Below are positions 1 to 14,100 of a DNA stretch of 64,000 nt, piece after piece. Numbering within the stretch: the stretch's first letter is position 1; every line of letters starts with the position of its first letter. The position numbers and the translations under genes are program-made. The notes below the pieces were generated by a model. That model made no database searches. It saw nothing but the letters and a program-made list of their open reading frames with translations, and had not been told where the DNA came from. Source of the DNA: Pegea sp. RAD2-039 (lineage: Eukaryota > Chordata > Thaliacea > Salpida > Salpidae); NCBI GenBank assembly GCA_034620365.1, contig JAQGEQ010000003.1, forward strand, positions 992,001 to 1,056,000, written 5' to 3'.

Positions 1-3000
1 AGTTTGCAGTAGACTTGGTTAATTATTCCACTGAATTTAAAGATTTTAAAACTTTTTGTTCATAAAATCAAAGATTTAATGCAAATGAAAAATGATGTTA
101 GAATATTTGCTGACAAGTTTACATTTTGATAAGATTACCGCAGTCATATAATCAAGCTTCATTCAAATTTTTAAAGCTTAGTTTTACTTTTCAATAAATT
201 TAAAAATTAAATTAAATCATTCATAAAGTAAATTAATGATTAGTCAAAATCTATTAAAAACTCAAGGATATTAACCAGCTCAACTAATCCTTTATGATCA
301 ATAAGAAAGTTGAAAAACGTAAAGACTACACGAACATAATACATCTTATATTAATAGTTTCTTGTAAGATGATCTTTAAGAGTTAATCTCTATCATTTTG
401 TTTACTGTTTGATGTATTTTAGCCTGATCTACACGGTTAAAACTAAGTACAAGGTTCAAATATTTAAATTGATTTATACAAGATCACAATTTTTGATTAA
501 TCACCTGCTGAAGCTCGATTAGTTAAGATCTGAACTTTTGACAGAAAAGTTTTATTTTTCCTTGTAACCAGTCTCACCTTCTAAGGACAATTTAAATAAA
601 TGTATGCTTGCATAAAAAGCAGTTTTATGAATGATGACAAAATGCTTTCATTGTTTGGTTATATTTAATCTTAGACTGCAAAAAAAACAAAATATTTGCA
701 TTATGCCATAGTGTAATTTAATGAAAGTTTAAATCAAACTTTATATTTTTACAGAAATAAACAAAATTATTTTTCATTTATAGGTTCTTGGAAATATTCT
801 AAAAATTTTATAGTTTTTAAACCACTGATTGTATGACTATCAGTTCCACTTGTTTTCTCAACTTGACATTTTAAACTCAGTTGTAACACAAAAGTTACCA
901 GATGGCTGAAACTATTCATTTATGCATTTTACAACTTTATTAACAATTTACGAGCTAAACAAATTACTAAAAAAATCTATTTTAACGTAATGATATAATT
1001 ATAAGTGAAGTTATAGTTTTAAGTATTCTTTCTTTTTTCTTAAATTTTTGAATTGTACTTGGCTTAAGAGGTGTGTATGAAACACGAGCTTTGAAAGTTT
1101 ATTCAACTTCTTTTTCAATTTCGCTTTGTTAGATCTTCAATTAGAATAAGTAAACATGTTAAGAGTCTAATAAAAACAAGACTTTGTTGAAATGTTTTAT
1201 TGTTTAACATTAATTTAATGGAATTGCCTTATTTTTTCAGCATAGGTTTTTGATACTTTATCAATATATAAACTTCAATATCAATAAAAGATTTGATTTA
1301 ATTTTGAAATTTATTGTACATTTTTATTTTATTTTTAGATATATTAAGTTTGATAAAAAAAACTTTATGGTTTTCCCATTAACTTGAGATAAAATCAACA
1401 GTTTAAAAAGCGAAAAAAACAAAATAAAGACACCTTGAAAATAAGTTTTAAATGAAAAAAGTTCCTCTAAGAAAGTCTGTTTTTGAAATATATTGTTAAT
1501 TATTTACAAATACGTAAACACAAATAAAAATGATTTATAAATTTCTATAATTTTGATAATAGGATAAACATTTTAAGTTTGTTACAAAGTTTGAATGAAT
1601 AAAAAATATATCCTCTCTTTAATTTCCTGTATAAAGATGCCGGAAGGTAACTTCAATCAGCAAAGCAATCTTTTGATGGCGCTATTGTAAAGTTTACAGT
1701 AATAATTAAACGAAAAATCGCTTAAATAAAACATCACAAGTCAGTTTTATTAAATTGATGGATAAATTTTATATTCTTTTTAATAACAGTTTCAACGAAT
1801 TTTTGCTGACCTATCGCAAGCACGTCTGTCACTACTTGCCAACTAATATTAAAAAATTTATGGACAGTTTTAATTCTCGTGTCAATGGTGTCTTTGAAAG
1901 TATAAGTAACATAGAAAAGATTTTTACTGCATTATCTTAACAGGCATCCATTATAACATTTTTGTCAAATAACTCATAAAATGAGCTACACTTTCTTTCG
2001 CTTATCAAACTTTCATTTATAGTGTTCAGCTGTCAATAGTAAAAGTTTGTAAGCTTTGTGAGCCAACTTATAATCTGATAGTTTCATTTCAACTAAGTCT
2101 ACAGTATTCCGCCCAGATACTTATACATTAATCACGACAACTAAAAGCTTTTCTCTTTGTTCGTAATTTAATTGTTAGTTAAAATAAACATATCAACTTT
2201 TTTTATTAACATTTAGTTTAAAATCAACTAAATAATTAAGTGATCTTAATCTAATTTTAAATTTAATATCGTTGCAAGTTATTAGTCATGACAAGGAAAT
2301 TTTTTTCAAGTTATATTTTATTTTTAAACTAGATCTGTTTTCATATTTTCTGTTTATTTTTCGCTTCTATTTGTAGCTAAATTTTACGTCAAGGTTTACT
2401 TTATTTTCTAGCAAATTAAACAAAAACAGTAAAAAAACTGTATTACCAGTGTGAAAAATTTACCTCGTTCAAATGTTTTTGTGTAAATAGCTGAGAAAGA
2501 AAGCAGTTAAAAAGATATATTACAATAAAAGTTCAAAATTTAAAAAAGTCAGAAAAATTTCAATAAATGACTTGTTTTTTTTATGCAGTAAAAATATACA
2601 AAGCATGCAGTACTTTAATTTACAAGATTTTGAAAAGAAATCAAAATTTTAAAATAAATATCTTCTGGCAATTTTGATTTATTGCATACTGTAGGAAGTT
2701 TAAATAAAAATACACTTTACAATTTTCTTTCTTATATATTTATCAAATAAGAGATTAAATAAAAGAAAGGTTTTTAAACTGGAATAGTCGAAATGTTGTA
2801 CGTCAATCTATGGCATAATACCAATAATCATAAAATTTCAACAAAATTACGTAAGCTTTATTTAGCTCTTTTTCTTGTATGACAAAACTGTTTGCCAATT
2901 TTTACATCAAAAATTAATGAAAAATAACTAAATTACAAATAATTCTGAAACTACAACACAGAAAAGCAAACTATTGACAAATCGATGACCTACTAGTTTT

Positions 3001-6000
3001 CATGTTTACATAGGATTAAAAAATAACTTATTAAACTATAAGATAAAGGAAGCTGTCTACTTAAAAGTGTAAACAGTAATAAGTAAAAATAAACGTGACA
3101 AAAAAGTTTATATCAGTATATGTAATCAAAGGGTATTCGAATTTTGAAATTTACTTACAAGCTGATTACTTAAAATAAATAACTTTGTAATCTTGAATTT
3201 AAATATTTGATCAAAACAGAATACAAAGTTATTAATTGAATTAAACTAATCTGCAGTTTTCTACTTCGCCTGAAACGGGTTTTTTCATTCTATCGTCTTC
3301 TTTAGATTTTCAAAGTCACGAGGAATGAAAATTCTTAAGATACATTATGATTCTATAGTAGTTGGAAGAAAAATTTAAAATAAAATTTTTAGTATTGCAA
3401 AATTTTACATTATAAGGTTTAAAAAAATTTCTGGTTTGTTTATTTATTTTAATTATCACCTCAAAGTTTGTAGGTTAAAGAGCAGAGTGAGATTAAGAAA
3501 ATAATCTAAAAAGTTTTACAATAGCTGCTAACCTTTTGAAAGATTAAAAAAACTAATAGAGTAACTTATAAACGTCTGTTTGTAATTAATATAAAGTTAT
3601 AAGCTATTACAAATTAAATCACAAAACTTAATGATTAATTAAGAAAACCTATTGAACCTTTACCATAAAGTACAAGTAAAGATATAACCAGTTAATAATA
3701 TCAAACCTAAGTAAAGTAGATATGTAAGTACAGCGATAACCTTTTAAAGATACGTGGTTCGTGTAAGCTAGCTATGTATATTCTCTTAACTTTTTGATTA
3801 AAAAAATTAATTTCTAATTTTATAAAAGTTAAAAATTCTGAATTTAAAGTGTTCATTTTATACTTTATCAATTTATTATAAACTAAATATTATAATCAAA
3901 TAATAAAAATAATAATGTAATTAGTGATAAACAAAGTTAGCTTAGAAATTAAACCATGAATCAATTAGTAGTCAAAAAATATTGCCTTGCTTATTTACAA
4001 AGTTGAATGACAAAATAGACAAGTTATTTTTAACATATAACTGAAATATATATTTGCAAATTTTAAATTATCAAAAGCACGATTGATTTCAAATTTTAAA
4101 ATAATTAAAAACTAAAGTAAATTAAGAATTATATTTTACTATTTGTCACAGTTTTATAGTGAATATTCAATGTTTATAGACAAGTCATCAATAAGAGCTA
4201 AAATCTTCATTTTGCAATGTTTCATTTGTTTATTTTTAACTGAAATATTTAAATTCTTTTAATGGAATATGAATCTATCTTGTTAGTTAATTACATATAA
4301 ATGAAGCTAGATGCTTATAATGAAATGATATTTTTTGTCATAATATTGCTGTCACAGATAAGGTCTACTTAAATAATATACTAAGTTCATTTTGTGACAA
4401 ACTTTATCAGAAATTGTTGCACCAAATTGACTTTAAAGTTTGCTTTGTGATGTTTTTTTCTATCAACAAACAGTAAATTGAAGATAACTTCAAGTGATAA
4501 TCTTTGTTTGAAAACAGATCTTAAAATCGTCTCTTAAGTCATTAATTAAACAAACGATAAAAGTAAAGTTTACTTTTATTCTACTGAAGGCTTGAAGGGT
4601 GTCAATTAACAGCTTTGTAGTAATGTTTTGCTGTAGGTCACTGAAAAGCCAATTTCTATCTGACTTTTTAGATAACAGAATAATACTTTGATTGATTAAA
4701 TTGTTTGGATTTTTTTAGTTTAGGTTTCTGGAATATGTTCCTATTTTTCAAATATTAAATAAGTGAATAGTTTCTTACATTACTAAGCATAGCAAATTAA
4801 ACTTGTAACTAATAGGAAACAAATGAGCCAATAAAAGATTTACATGTCAAAAAAATTACTTTTTTTGTGAACGACCTATGAGAAATTTTGGACAGGTGTA
4901 ATTTGAAGTTATAAATGATGCAAAATGATTGTATTAAAAGTAAAAGAATTCAAGAGAGAAGTCAAAGCTATTTTTCAATGTAAATTACACAGTAACCGCC
5001 ATTGCCGTAAAATTACACATGAAAAACGGAAAAATCAAAATAAATATATTCATCTAGAGCATAACCTCTTGTAAGATATGATAAATTAATTATCTTTGCT
5101 TATTTTACGGGTCATATAAAACATGCAGCTTCAAATCTAGTCTAGTTTTGTTTAGTTCTTCAATTGTATGCATATAAACGGACTAATGCATCAAGCAAGC
5201 CTTCAGTAACTTGTTATTTTTTATGTAAGATTTTGTATAGTTTTACTTAAGCTACAAAGTTGTTGTTTTTTAAATATTTTGTTACATTTGAATACTTTAC
5301 TCTCCTAACTGTATCTTATGTTGGAAAATTCTTCGTTCAAATATTTTCTATACTTCCTGATTTTTAAATTTTTCTGAAGAAAACTGTAATTGTGAGATAA
5401 TTAAAGTTTTTGAAACAAAAAGTAAACTTTTGCTTTTGTAACCAGTGTGTTTTTTCTTTTTGGGAGAGTTTAAATATGAATTATTAATGATGCACGCTAA
5501 ACATCTTAACATGAACATTTTCTACATGTCTAACTGTTACAATTGCTGCTAAAAGGTTACAATTTGATGTCAAAAATATCGTCAATTTCGTTTTCTTCAT
5601 AAAAGTTTAGATTTAGACTCAAATTATATTGGTGAAAGGTCACTTGTTTAAGATTGCTTTTAACTATATTTAAATGTTTACACAAAGACACTTTTCAAAA
5701 TGTTTCAGCAGAATAATCTGTTTTGTAAATAATACTTAATTAAATACGAATATAAAACTTTAATGATTGATTAAATTAATTAAAAAGAAAATGCAGACAG
5801 TACTTTGTACAAATGTATTTCTTAGATATTAATTCAAGCGTAGACATATTTTCTGTATTTATGATGTCAGCTAAGATTATTAATAAATAAGAGGAATTAA
5901 CAAGTTTTTCTCCCAAACAAGTTTTGGATTAACCAAAAAGTCTTTGCTTTTGCATCCCCGTATATTAAACTGTGAGAGCTTTGTTGAGGTTTTTCAATAT

Positions 6001-6540
6001 AAGCACTGCACATGATTGAAATTTTCAGGCACCTGCGTTATTGTATGATTTTATAACAAATTGCCATATTCAGTAAACGCTTAAAAAGGTTCCTTTATTT
6101 GTAGACTTTCAAAGCTGACATACTTGATCTCAATTTGTCATGTTAATACCAGTAAAATGTGGTAGACAAGCAGCGTAAAGAAATTAAAAACTATTTTCTC
6201 ACTTTAGTATGAGAACTCACCAACTAAAACATTTCTTTGCTACAAAAGACTTTCTCATTACTTTTAAGAACGTAAATATTGCTTTAGTTTACTCATAATT
6301 GTACAAAATTTAGATTCATTTAATAGCTATTTTAAAACTATTGATATATACTATTATACTTTAGAACCAATATTTTAAAAGAGAAACATTTTATGCCAAA
6401 CAAAAACTGAAAACAATTATTAAAATCAAGTGAGAAAGGCTTAATAGTATGTGTTTTAATAAAAGCAGTTAGGTAGGTTTTTCCCACGAATTTGTTAGTT
6501 ATATTTCCTATAATCATCTACTAACTCCGCAAATCACTTG
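1..6540. other. AT-rich gene-free stretch
   Basis: No frame on either strand shows sustained coding character. The composition is uniformly A/T-rich with poly-A and poly-T tracts and many stops in all six frames. The one open frame above 60 codons (1755-1940, plus) has A/T-rich codons throughout and no recognisable motif, so I treat it as chance. I see no repeat family, tRNA or transposon end here. Confidence 0.6.
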
Positions 6541-6559
6541 TCAGTTTCAGGATGTGACT

Positions 6560-6612
6560 GGGTTTCAGTGCTCAGGACGCTAAACTAAACAGCTGTGATT
6601 CGATTTGCTTGG
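6560..6612 (+). repeat. Possible decayed tRNA-derived SINE head
   Basis: A stretch richer in G/C than its flanks reads like the internal promoter part of a tRNA-derived SINE. There is an A-box-like segment around CAGTGCTCAGGACGCTAAAC, followed about 20 nt later by a B-box-like segment GTGATTCGATTTGC (compare GGTTCGATTCC). No clean cloverleaf can be folded, and no 3' tail or target-site duplication is obvious, so this would be an old fragment. The resemblance is from memory of SINE heads, not from a search. Confidence 0.25.
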
Positions 6613-7793
6613 TTAACACAGTTTGATGGATGGTACATTTTGATTATTGAACAATAGAGCTAGGACTACTTCTGTCGCTTCAATGAGTTTGAACCTCCTT
6701 ATAAAGGGACAAGAGTGCTAAAAGCGAGTTAAAAAACTGAAAAAGAAAACAAACTCCTGCAGCTGTTCGTTTATTAGCCCCCTTTTTGTTGTTACATAAA
6801 GACCGAGCCTGAAAAAGAACATCAACATTTTTATTTTGTTTTTTCTTCCATTCTTCTATATGGTTCCCACTCACTTCAGCTACTTCTATTTTGATGGAAA
6901 AACAACAAAAAGCCAATTTTTCATTTTTGTCTATCTAACAAATGACTCAAAGCCTTCTCAATCTCATAAAAGCTTAATTCTGGAGTGAGTGTGTTTTTGA
7001 TAAGGTAATTGAAGAGATTAGCAATAAGTCTGTGACATTGAATTGACAGCAGTAAAGGTCAATAAGACCCCAATGCATTAAATTGATTACAAATTCGTTT
7101 TGTTAAATACTTTTGTTTGGCATGTATTGTTTTTAAGAATGAGTATTTTTGGTGAAACTAGAAAAATTGTCTACCAATTGAACTGAAAAGCATTTGTAGA
7201 AATCAAAATATTAAATATTTGTTTCCGACGTCTTGTTCGTGCCAACAATGAACAGCTCACCAACAAACTTTATTTTAACCGGAAGAAATATTAAACAACA
7301 AAATTCGTCAAATCACTACCTTCAATAAGCCTTATTCAACCCATATCAGTTTATCTGGATGTTTTACACAAGGTGCTTATTGTCTGATACAATCTAATAT
7401 CTTTAGGTTCCTACTTGCTCAAAACCTCCCATACATTTTCAGATTAGATGAAGATTGTTGTTTGAATTTCAGCTTTTGCTAAATTGTAACTTACTTTATT
7501 AGAATATTTTGAAAATGCAATATCACCACAAGTCTTCTCAAGTTTCAACATGAAGCCATTAAACTTTCAGCCAGAAATGTTTTCTTGAAAGCTGAATGAC
7601 ATAAGCTTGGAAACATAAGTTTAAGCCACCCAAGAGTCAGCAAAGATCTTGAAAGATTTAAATCTCCACAAAGTTTCTTCCTCCTTCTTATTTCATCAAA
7701 TACTGATGTTGAAACACATCTTTAATCGTCACCTCTTCTCTCCTTGTTTATCTCAGAGTCTGTCTCTTGTTGTGAGGTCATTTACAAATGCAA

Positions 7794-7979
7794 TCAATCA
7801 ACGTTGTAAGAGGTTGCGAGTGCTGTTGATGTATTGAAGAGGTCGAAGTTAACTTTTAGGAGAGGCACGTTCTGAAGTGGCAAGATCTCGCAATTTGTTT
7901 GAAAGCAGTGGAGATGTTTTTCTTTTTCTGCTATTGTTAACTGAAAAAGCCAATAGGAATGACTTTGGGAAAAACTCAT
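7794..7979 (-). CDS. Exon-like open frame, unidentified
   Basis: This is a 61-codon minus-strand frame starting with ATG at 7979. The ATG directly follows an acceptor-like ...TTTTAGCAG, and the frame ends at TGA. Codons in its second half are C-rich at third positions (CTC, AAC, TTC, GAC, TAC), unlike the surrounding desert. The C-terminal half contains LPLQNVPLLKVNFDLFNTST. I recognise no domain. It lies just downstream, on the same strand, of a second exon-like frame at 8038-8183. It could be an exon, a short ORF, or an open frame that a GC-richer regulatory island allows by chance. Confidence 0.18.
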   Translation of the reverse strand: MSFSQSHSYWLFQLTIAEKEKHLHCFQTNCEILPLQNVPLLKVNFDLFNTSTALATSYNVD

Positions 7980-8037
7980 CTGCTAAAATCGTAGCGTACA
8001 AAAAAGTTAATTTAACTACAGAGCATCTGGTATGAGT

Positions 8038-8183
8038 TCAATGCTCGGGCACACTTGTTTTGTTGTTGTGTTGGTGATGATAAAGTAGATAACGGCTGTA
8101 TTGATACGTGTCATTAAACACAGAGCCATAGCCTACAATGAGGTTGTCGGCGGTTGTTTCAACTTGACCCAATAGACTAGCTT
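8038..8183 (-). CDS. Candidate terminal exon, unidentified protein
   Basis: The minus strand has an acceptor-like TGCTTTTACAG at 8194-8184, then an open frame of 47 codons to TGA (8040-8038). The exon would start in phase 1. The peptide begins ASLLGQVETTADNLIVGYGS and continues with a tyrosine-, histidine- and asparagine-rich tail ending VPEH. Third positions are mixed and often C/G (ACC, GCC, GAC, CTC, GGC). 8101-8160 is about 45% GC by my count, against a background below 30%. I do not recognise the family, and no AATAAA lies close downstream. The alternative is a regulatory island with a chance open frame. Confidence 0.25.
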
Positions 8184-11100
8184 CTGTAAAAGCACGCTAA
8201 TGAAGTACAGCTTTTATATTATCCATCAGTCAAAGCTGCAAATGTAAAAGTGCCAGGAGGGCAAGAGGTTGTTAAAACAATAAAGTTAAAATGATGAAAA
8301 GGCTTAACCTTTTCACTCTAATTTATCATATCAGTAAATAGTGTCTGTGGGCGATTGAACAAAATAATAAATTCAAATCTGTTTGGTTGTTTCTCAGTTT
8401 TTAAAATATTTTTTTAAATATTGTTTCATAACAATATTTGATGAGCTGTTTAAATTTGTCAAAGGAATTTTCCTAAATCATTTGTAAGCCTTATGTTCTA
8501 CAAATTGTTTCACAAACCAATTTGCTCGTATTTTTCTGTGGCTTTAGCGATTATTCTTTTGCGCCAGTAACCCATAAACATAAAAAGCTTTAGATTTTTG
8601 TAAATGCCTAAACATACAAACTTGATAATTACGAAACTAAATTTGAACTATTATGAAAATATGGGGTTGGCCTTATAAATGAAAACTATTTCTGGTTAGA
8701 TAAAACGTACATTCTTTACTCAGTAAACAGCTAGCCTTCTTAAAATTTCTGAGATAAGATCCAAAACTGTAATTTTAATATCTTCAGAAATTAAAAGAAA
8801 AATTTTAAATAATTAATAATCTTTTTTTAAAAGACATTATCAACAAATTGATCTTAATATGCGTTAAGTTGCAAACAAAGTATCTATTAGTAACTTTTTT
8901 TTATAAAAAGTTGATATATAGAAATCACATTTTTAAGGTTAGCAGTTATAAAGTGAAGTATGTAAAATGAAACAAAAGCTTCTTATAAAGTTTATTTCCT
9001 TGAACAATAACTTCTACATCTTTTAGGCTTCAACAAACTGATGATTTTTTTACTAGAGTAATAATTGTTTGTTTTCTAATCCGCTGTAAGATATCCATTA
9101 TATCGTTTGATTGATAAAATTAAAACAACGTCATCATATAGAATGTTTTATTTCAACCTAAAATTAATCGAACTCCAGCTATCTATCCATCTTAGCATAA
9201 GTAACCACGAAATTCTACGGCGCCAATTTTTGAAGAGCCACAGGTCCTAGACAAATAAGGGGAAATAATTTCCTATTAGGCTGACGGTAAGCGTAAAAAT
9301 CTAAACAGCACAAAATGAATTTAAAGAATATCCTACTAAGAAAGTAACTTGTGAAAGAATAAAATTAAGTGTGAAATTGTTGTTTACAAGTATGTTTAAG
9401 TGGCGCCATTTCTTTAAAATTATCATCTGCATTTGATTGTTTGTATACAAACATTAGTACGGAAGTAAACTACTTTCTTAAAAACGAATCAGAACTTTTG
9501 ACTGGCTGTCATAAATGATGAATTGATTTAAAAGAATTAGCAGAGAAATGACCTTTCTGAAGTGTTAGAAAATGTATAAGAAACTGTTGAATTAATATCG
9601 ATTTAACGATTAAAGAGTGACAGGTCATAAATTTAACTTTTACCGTCAGTAATCAAATAATTGAATAATCGCGCTTTAGAAAAAAGTTAAAATCTCAAAT
9701 TTAATAACTTTTAAAGTGAATTAAAAATTTTTTTACTGCTTAGTTCCGCAAATTACACAAAACCTAAAGTTTAATGATATTAATCTAATTACGGTTTATT
9801 ATTGCAATAACAGCTGACTGTCTTTTGAGATGATGTTTGATAAATTGAAAATATTAACATTATGAAAGCAAACAAAAATTTTGAACATTTCAATCATCAA
9901 CCAAATTTACACAATGTAAACTTTAAACAGGTTTGTTGAGCTTGAATGCAGTTTATCCGTTTTTCAAAAAAAATCATTATAAACTTATTAATCACTATAT
10001 TAAATTGTTTTAAACTCAAGTAAGAACTATGATATTTAGATTTATGTATAGTATTAATAATAGGCTGTTTGTAAAAGTTGATCAAGTAAATCATCGTATT
10101 TTGTCTTCATGATGAATCATTTTTAGAAGACTACACCATTGATAAAATTTTAAGATAGTCGTGAGTGTTTTTGAGAATAAATGAATGATTTTGAAAAATT
10201 AAAAAAAATGTTAGCCGTTATGAAATAAAGAAATTATTTTGTTTTATAAAACTACAATTCTCTGATATTTACATAAAATTTAAAAAAACAACCATGGTGG
10301 GCTAATTTAAAAAAATCAAGTTTTCGAAATATTAAATAAGTTCATAAAACCCCAAAAATAGTATTAAAATTCAGCTTCTAATTAGGCAAACATCTAAAAA
10401 TATAATTGGTAGTTGTAATCTTCAGTTAGCTAAAATGAAAGTAATCTTGATATTAAAACATGTAATTGATGTTTAACATAGACAGACAAACAGTTTTGAA
10501 ATGTCTCCAATGGATAAAAAGGTTACAAAAGTTAATTATTTAATTGTTATGGCTTTGTACTAACACTAAATCTTACCATTAACCTCTTTAGCCTAATATT
10601 AGCTGGCCAATCTGTAAGTGGTGATAAAGTTAAAGTTACAAACATCTTTCCTAGAGTAGATTTCATGTGTGTATAATCTGCTGTTTAATAAAGCTTTTGG
10701 TAGATAATTAAACAAGTTTTACTGCTTCAAATAATTACACAATAAATATGATATAAAACTTTATTTATAAGATCGGCATAATCACAGAAAAAAATTATGA
10801 AAGAAAATTTAAAAATAAAGTTGTATACTTCCTGTTAAAGCAACTCAAATAACGCTTAATAGCCTTTTATCTAAAATCCTTCATCTATTTTGCCATTAAT
10901 TATTATATGTAAAAATTTGCTGATTGTTCAATGTAAACTGCTAAAACGAATTTTACTGTCAGTTACGTGACCATCTGACAACATGCTATTAGACGTATAT
11001 ATAGCTTTTAAGACTTTGTTTTAGATAAAACGTTGAATGTTTTTACGCTACTTTTAAATATGTCAGTAATGGTTGTCATATACAGTTAATTTTTATGCTC

Positions 11101-14100
11101 ATCTGTTTGCTATCATCTTGTTAAAAATTGAAAATAGTCAGATAAGATTTCAAACAAATTTTGAATTTTTTTTTTTCTTTTAGATATATTTGAAATGTTT
11201 GAATAATGCTAGATGCTTATAACTAACTGTTTTAATACTCGTTTTAAGTTTTCTTTTTTTGAATTTCACTATGAAACAACATTCTTGGTTTAAAATTATT
11301 TCGGTTTTTAAGTAATTGTAAATGAAAAATGAAACATTAAACAAATTTTTTGCTGGATTAGATAAAATATAAGTTTTCTTTGCATACACCAATTTTCAAA
11401 TCGTAAAATCAAGCCTCAAATTTAGGATTATTCTCACAAATAATTTTGAATTTTGTAGAAAAATTATTCGTAAAGCTGACAATAATCTAACTTAGGTTCA
11501 ATAGAGAAACGTTGTTAGTAGAATTGAGTGAAACAGTTTCAAGTTAAAGGAATTTTTTTAGAGGTTGAACTTATAATTGATAAAATAGTTAGCCAAGGCC
11601 AGTTTCTGGGCTTAGATTTTTACTTTTGTTAAAAATCAATAATAAGTTAATAGAATAGTTAAACAAATAAAAAGTAATCTTGAAAAATTTTAAGTAAATA
11701 CAGATCAAATGATTAAATAGTAAAACCAAAAACACGTTTGTGTTTTAAATAATCTTTTAAGATAATCTAGTTATAGATTGGCTGAGTAATTAGTACAAGA
11801 ATGTAAGAATTTAATTAGATTAAACAAGTATCCAACTTTAAACTTAAATTTTTCATCAATAACTGAAACAATATTAAGTGCTAAAAATCATATGTTCAAA
11901 GAACTTCAATAGAACAAGAAACAGTTTTACAATCAAGCCAAAATGCCTAAAACTAAAACGAAGATAGTTGAGTCGGTCGTATAAACTTTATCTTGATTCG
12001 TGTTATGATTCCTAATCAAAATATAATAATACAACACTAGGTAAAAGTTGAGAAATCAAGTTTTAGTAATATATCAAATTAGTCTAGATTAAAAGTCTTA
12101 AAGAGAAAGTCGCCAAGTATGACTTCAGCATAAACTTCTTAATCTAAAGTACTAAGTATAATGAATCGTATACAAGTTATAGTTGTTGAACAAATGGGCA
12201 TAAATACCAATATTTACAAATTTGCCTATGTTAATTAGCTGTTTGATATTTAATTCTTTCATTTGTTGTTCTGTTTTACTCATTATTTGATTAATTTGTT
12301 TTTGTAGAATTATTTTTACCACGTAAAATTCACCACACCAGCTGATGTAAGTGTTGTGAAATTTTAATTATCATCATGCACATTTCTTCATGTTGTTAAC
12401 AACTATCGATTTCAATATTAATTGAAGCTGTATTTATCTTTACAAATTTTTCAGCTTTTATCAATCTTAATTCAATAGAAGAAGTTTACTTTTTTCTTGC
12501 AAAAATTTTAAGAAGGTACGTTCAGTTTACATTAAAATGATTTACCATGACATTATTAAAGAGAAAAGAAGAAAAATGTTTAAAAAGTATCAACAAACAC
12601 ATCTTCATTAATAGAAGTTAAAATCTATGACACGCTTATTTTAAATTAGAACTTGAAGTGACCGTGAAATTATTATATACATTCAGATCTAAATATGCCA
12701 TGTTTTAATTTAACTACCTTCATTGTCTGGTTTTTTTTTTCAAATATATTTTTTTAGGTTTGTCAAAACATCAAGGTTTTTTAAACATTTTTTTACTCCT
12801 TTTAAAAACACTAAAGCTTGCATATTTTTCTGCTTTTATCTTTTTGTGTATAGCTATTAATGTCAAATTAGCAAAACGTTATATAAAACTGAAGCTGTCA
12901 ATCAAATGTCGTTTGAATTTCCCCTCATAATCCTCTTCAAGTCCAAAATAAATCTATACTTTCTAAACAGTAACGACAAATTTCAAGATTAGAGCTTTTG
13001 TCATAATCTAAAGGATATATTGAAGTTAAAGAAGTCCCAAATATAGAAAATTTCCACAAAAGATAGGCTTTGTAACAACAATAATGAAACTAAAGATTCT
13101 ATTTTAATTTACGAAATAAAAGACTTTTGTATAAAATGAATTGCTTTTTACTTATAAAATACGTAAAACAAATTTCTTATATTTCAATCATACCGTTTAT
13201 GACATAAAGTGTTTTATCTTATCTATCCTAGGAAGGAAGTTAGAAAGGCAAAGCTTTTTATCTAGAACTGTTTATGAGTATATCTATTTACTAACTATAA
13301 AAAACTTAAACAGTGAAACAACGTAACTGCTGATGACATGTTTCAAAGTTGCCATTTCTGTCTTTAAGCCAAATTTACGTAGGAATTTTAATTTTTCAGT
13401 TTTTTATCTTATAAGCATTTTTTATTGATCTGTCAAGAGTTGAACTAAGAGTGAATAACCTTAAAATCATTTAAAAGAAAAATAGTTTTTAGATAAGACA
13501 CGTTAGAATTCTGTCATCACTTTACGATGCTTCATCCAAAAGTTTTAACAACTTTTGAAAACCATTGTTTGATCTGTTGCCACATTTTTTTTTATTTTAG
13601 TTAATTAAATTCAAAACTGTTTTGAGTAAAAATCTTCGTCGAAGTATTTTCTTATATTTTAGTTTTCGTAACAGGCTGATAAAAAATGTTTAGATTTTTA
13701 TTTTACGGCAGTTACATTTGTTTTTTTTTATAATCTTAGTACATTTTTTGATTTCAAGATACTTCACTAGTCCTGAACCGCTATAAGACTTTTTAAACAT
13801 AGAAAGCTCGCTTAAATTGTAAATTTGAAATGTTTTACTGTTGTTACTTTATATATTACAGGAAAATTATTTGTTATTTTCAACATACAACTTTCTGTAG
13901 CTTCTAAATTGATCGAAAGATAGAATGAAAAAATCGAGTTACTTGAAGAAATGATAATCATCAATCTGATAACACTGGCAAAGTCTTTTTGGCTATGTTA
14001 ATTTTTAATGACTAATTAGCTTTTAAAAATATATTCTCTTTGCAATAATCTTTTTTATTCTCCATCAAATTTTTCAAGCATTGTATCGACTACTATAGAA

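Noticed and set aside
6680-6916. 78-codon minus frame with lysine/asparagine-rich middle (EEWKKKQNKNVDVLFQARSL)
   Set aside because: No ATG start, purine-driven low complexity, and no recognisable family. A pyrimidine tract and AG upstream are not enough to call an exon.
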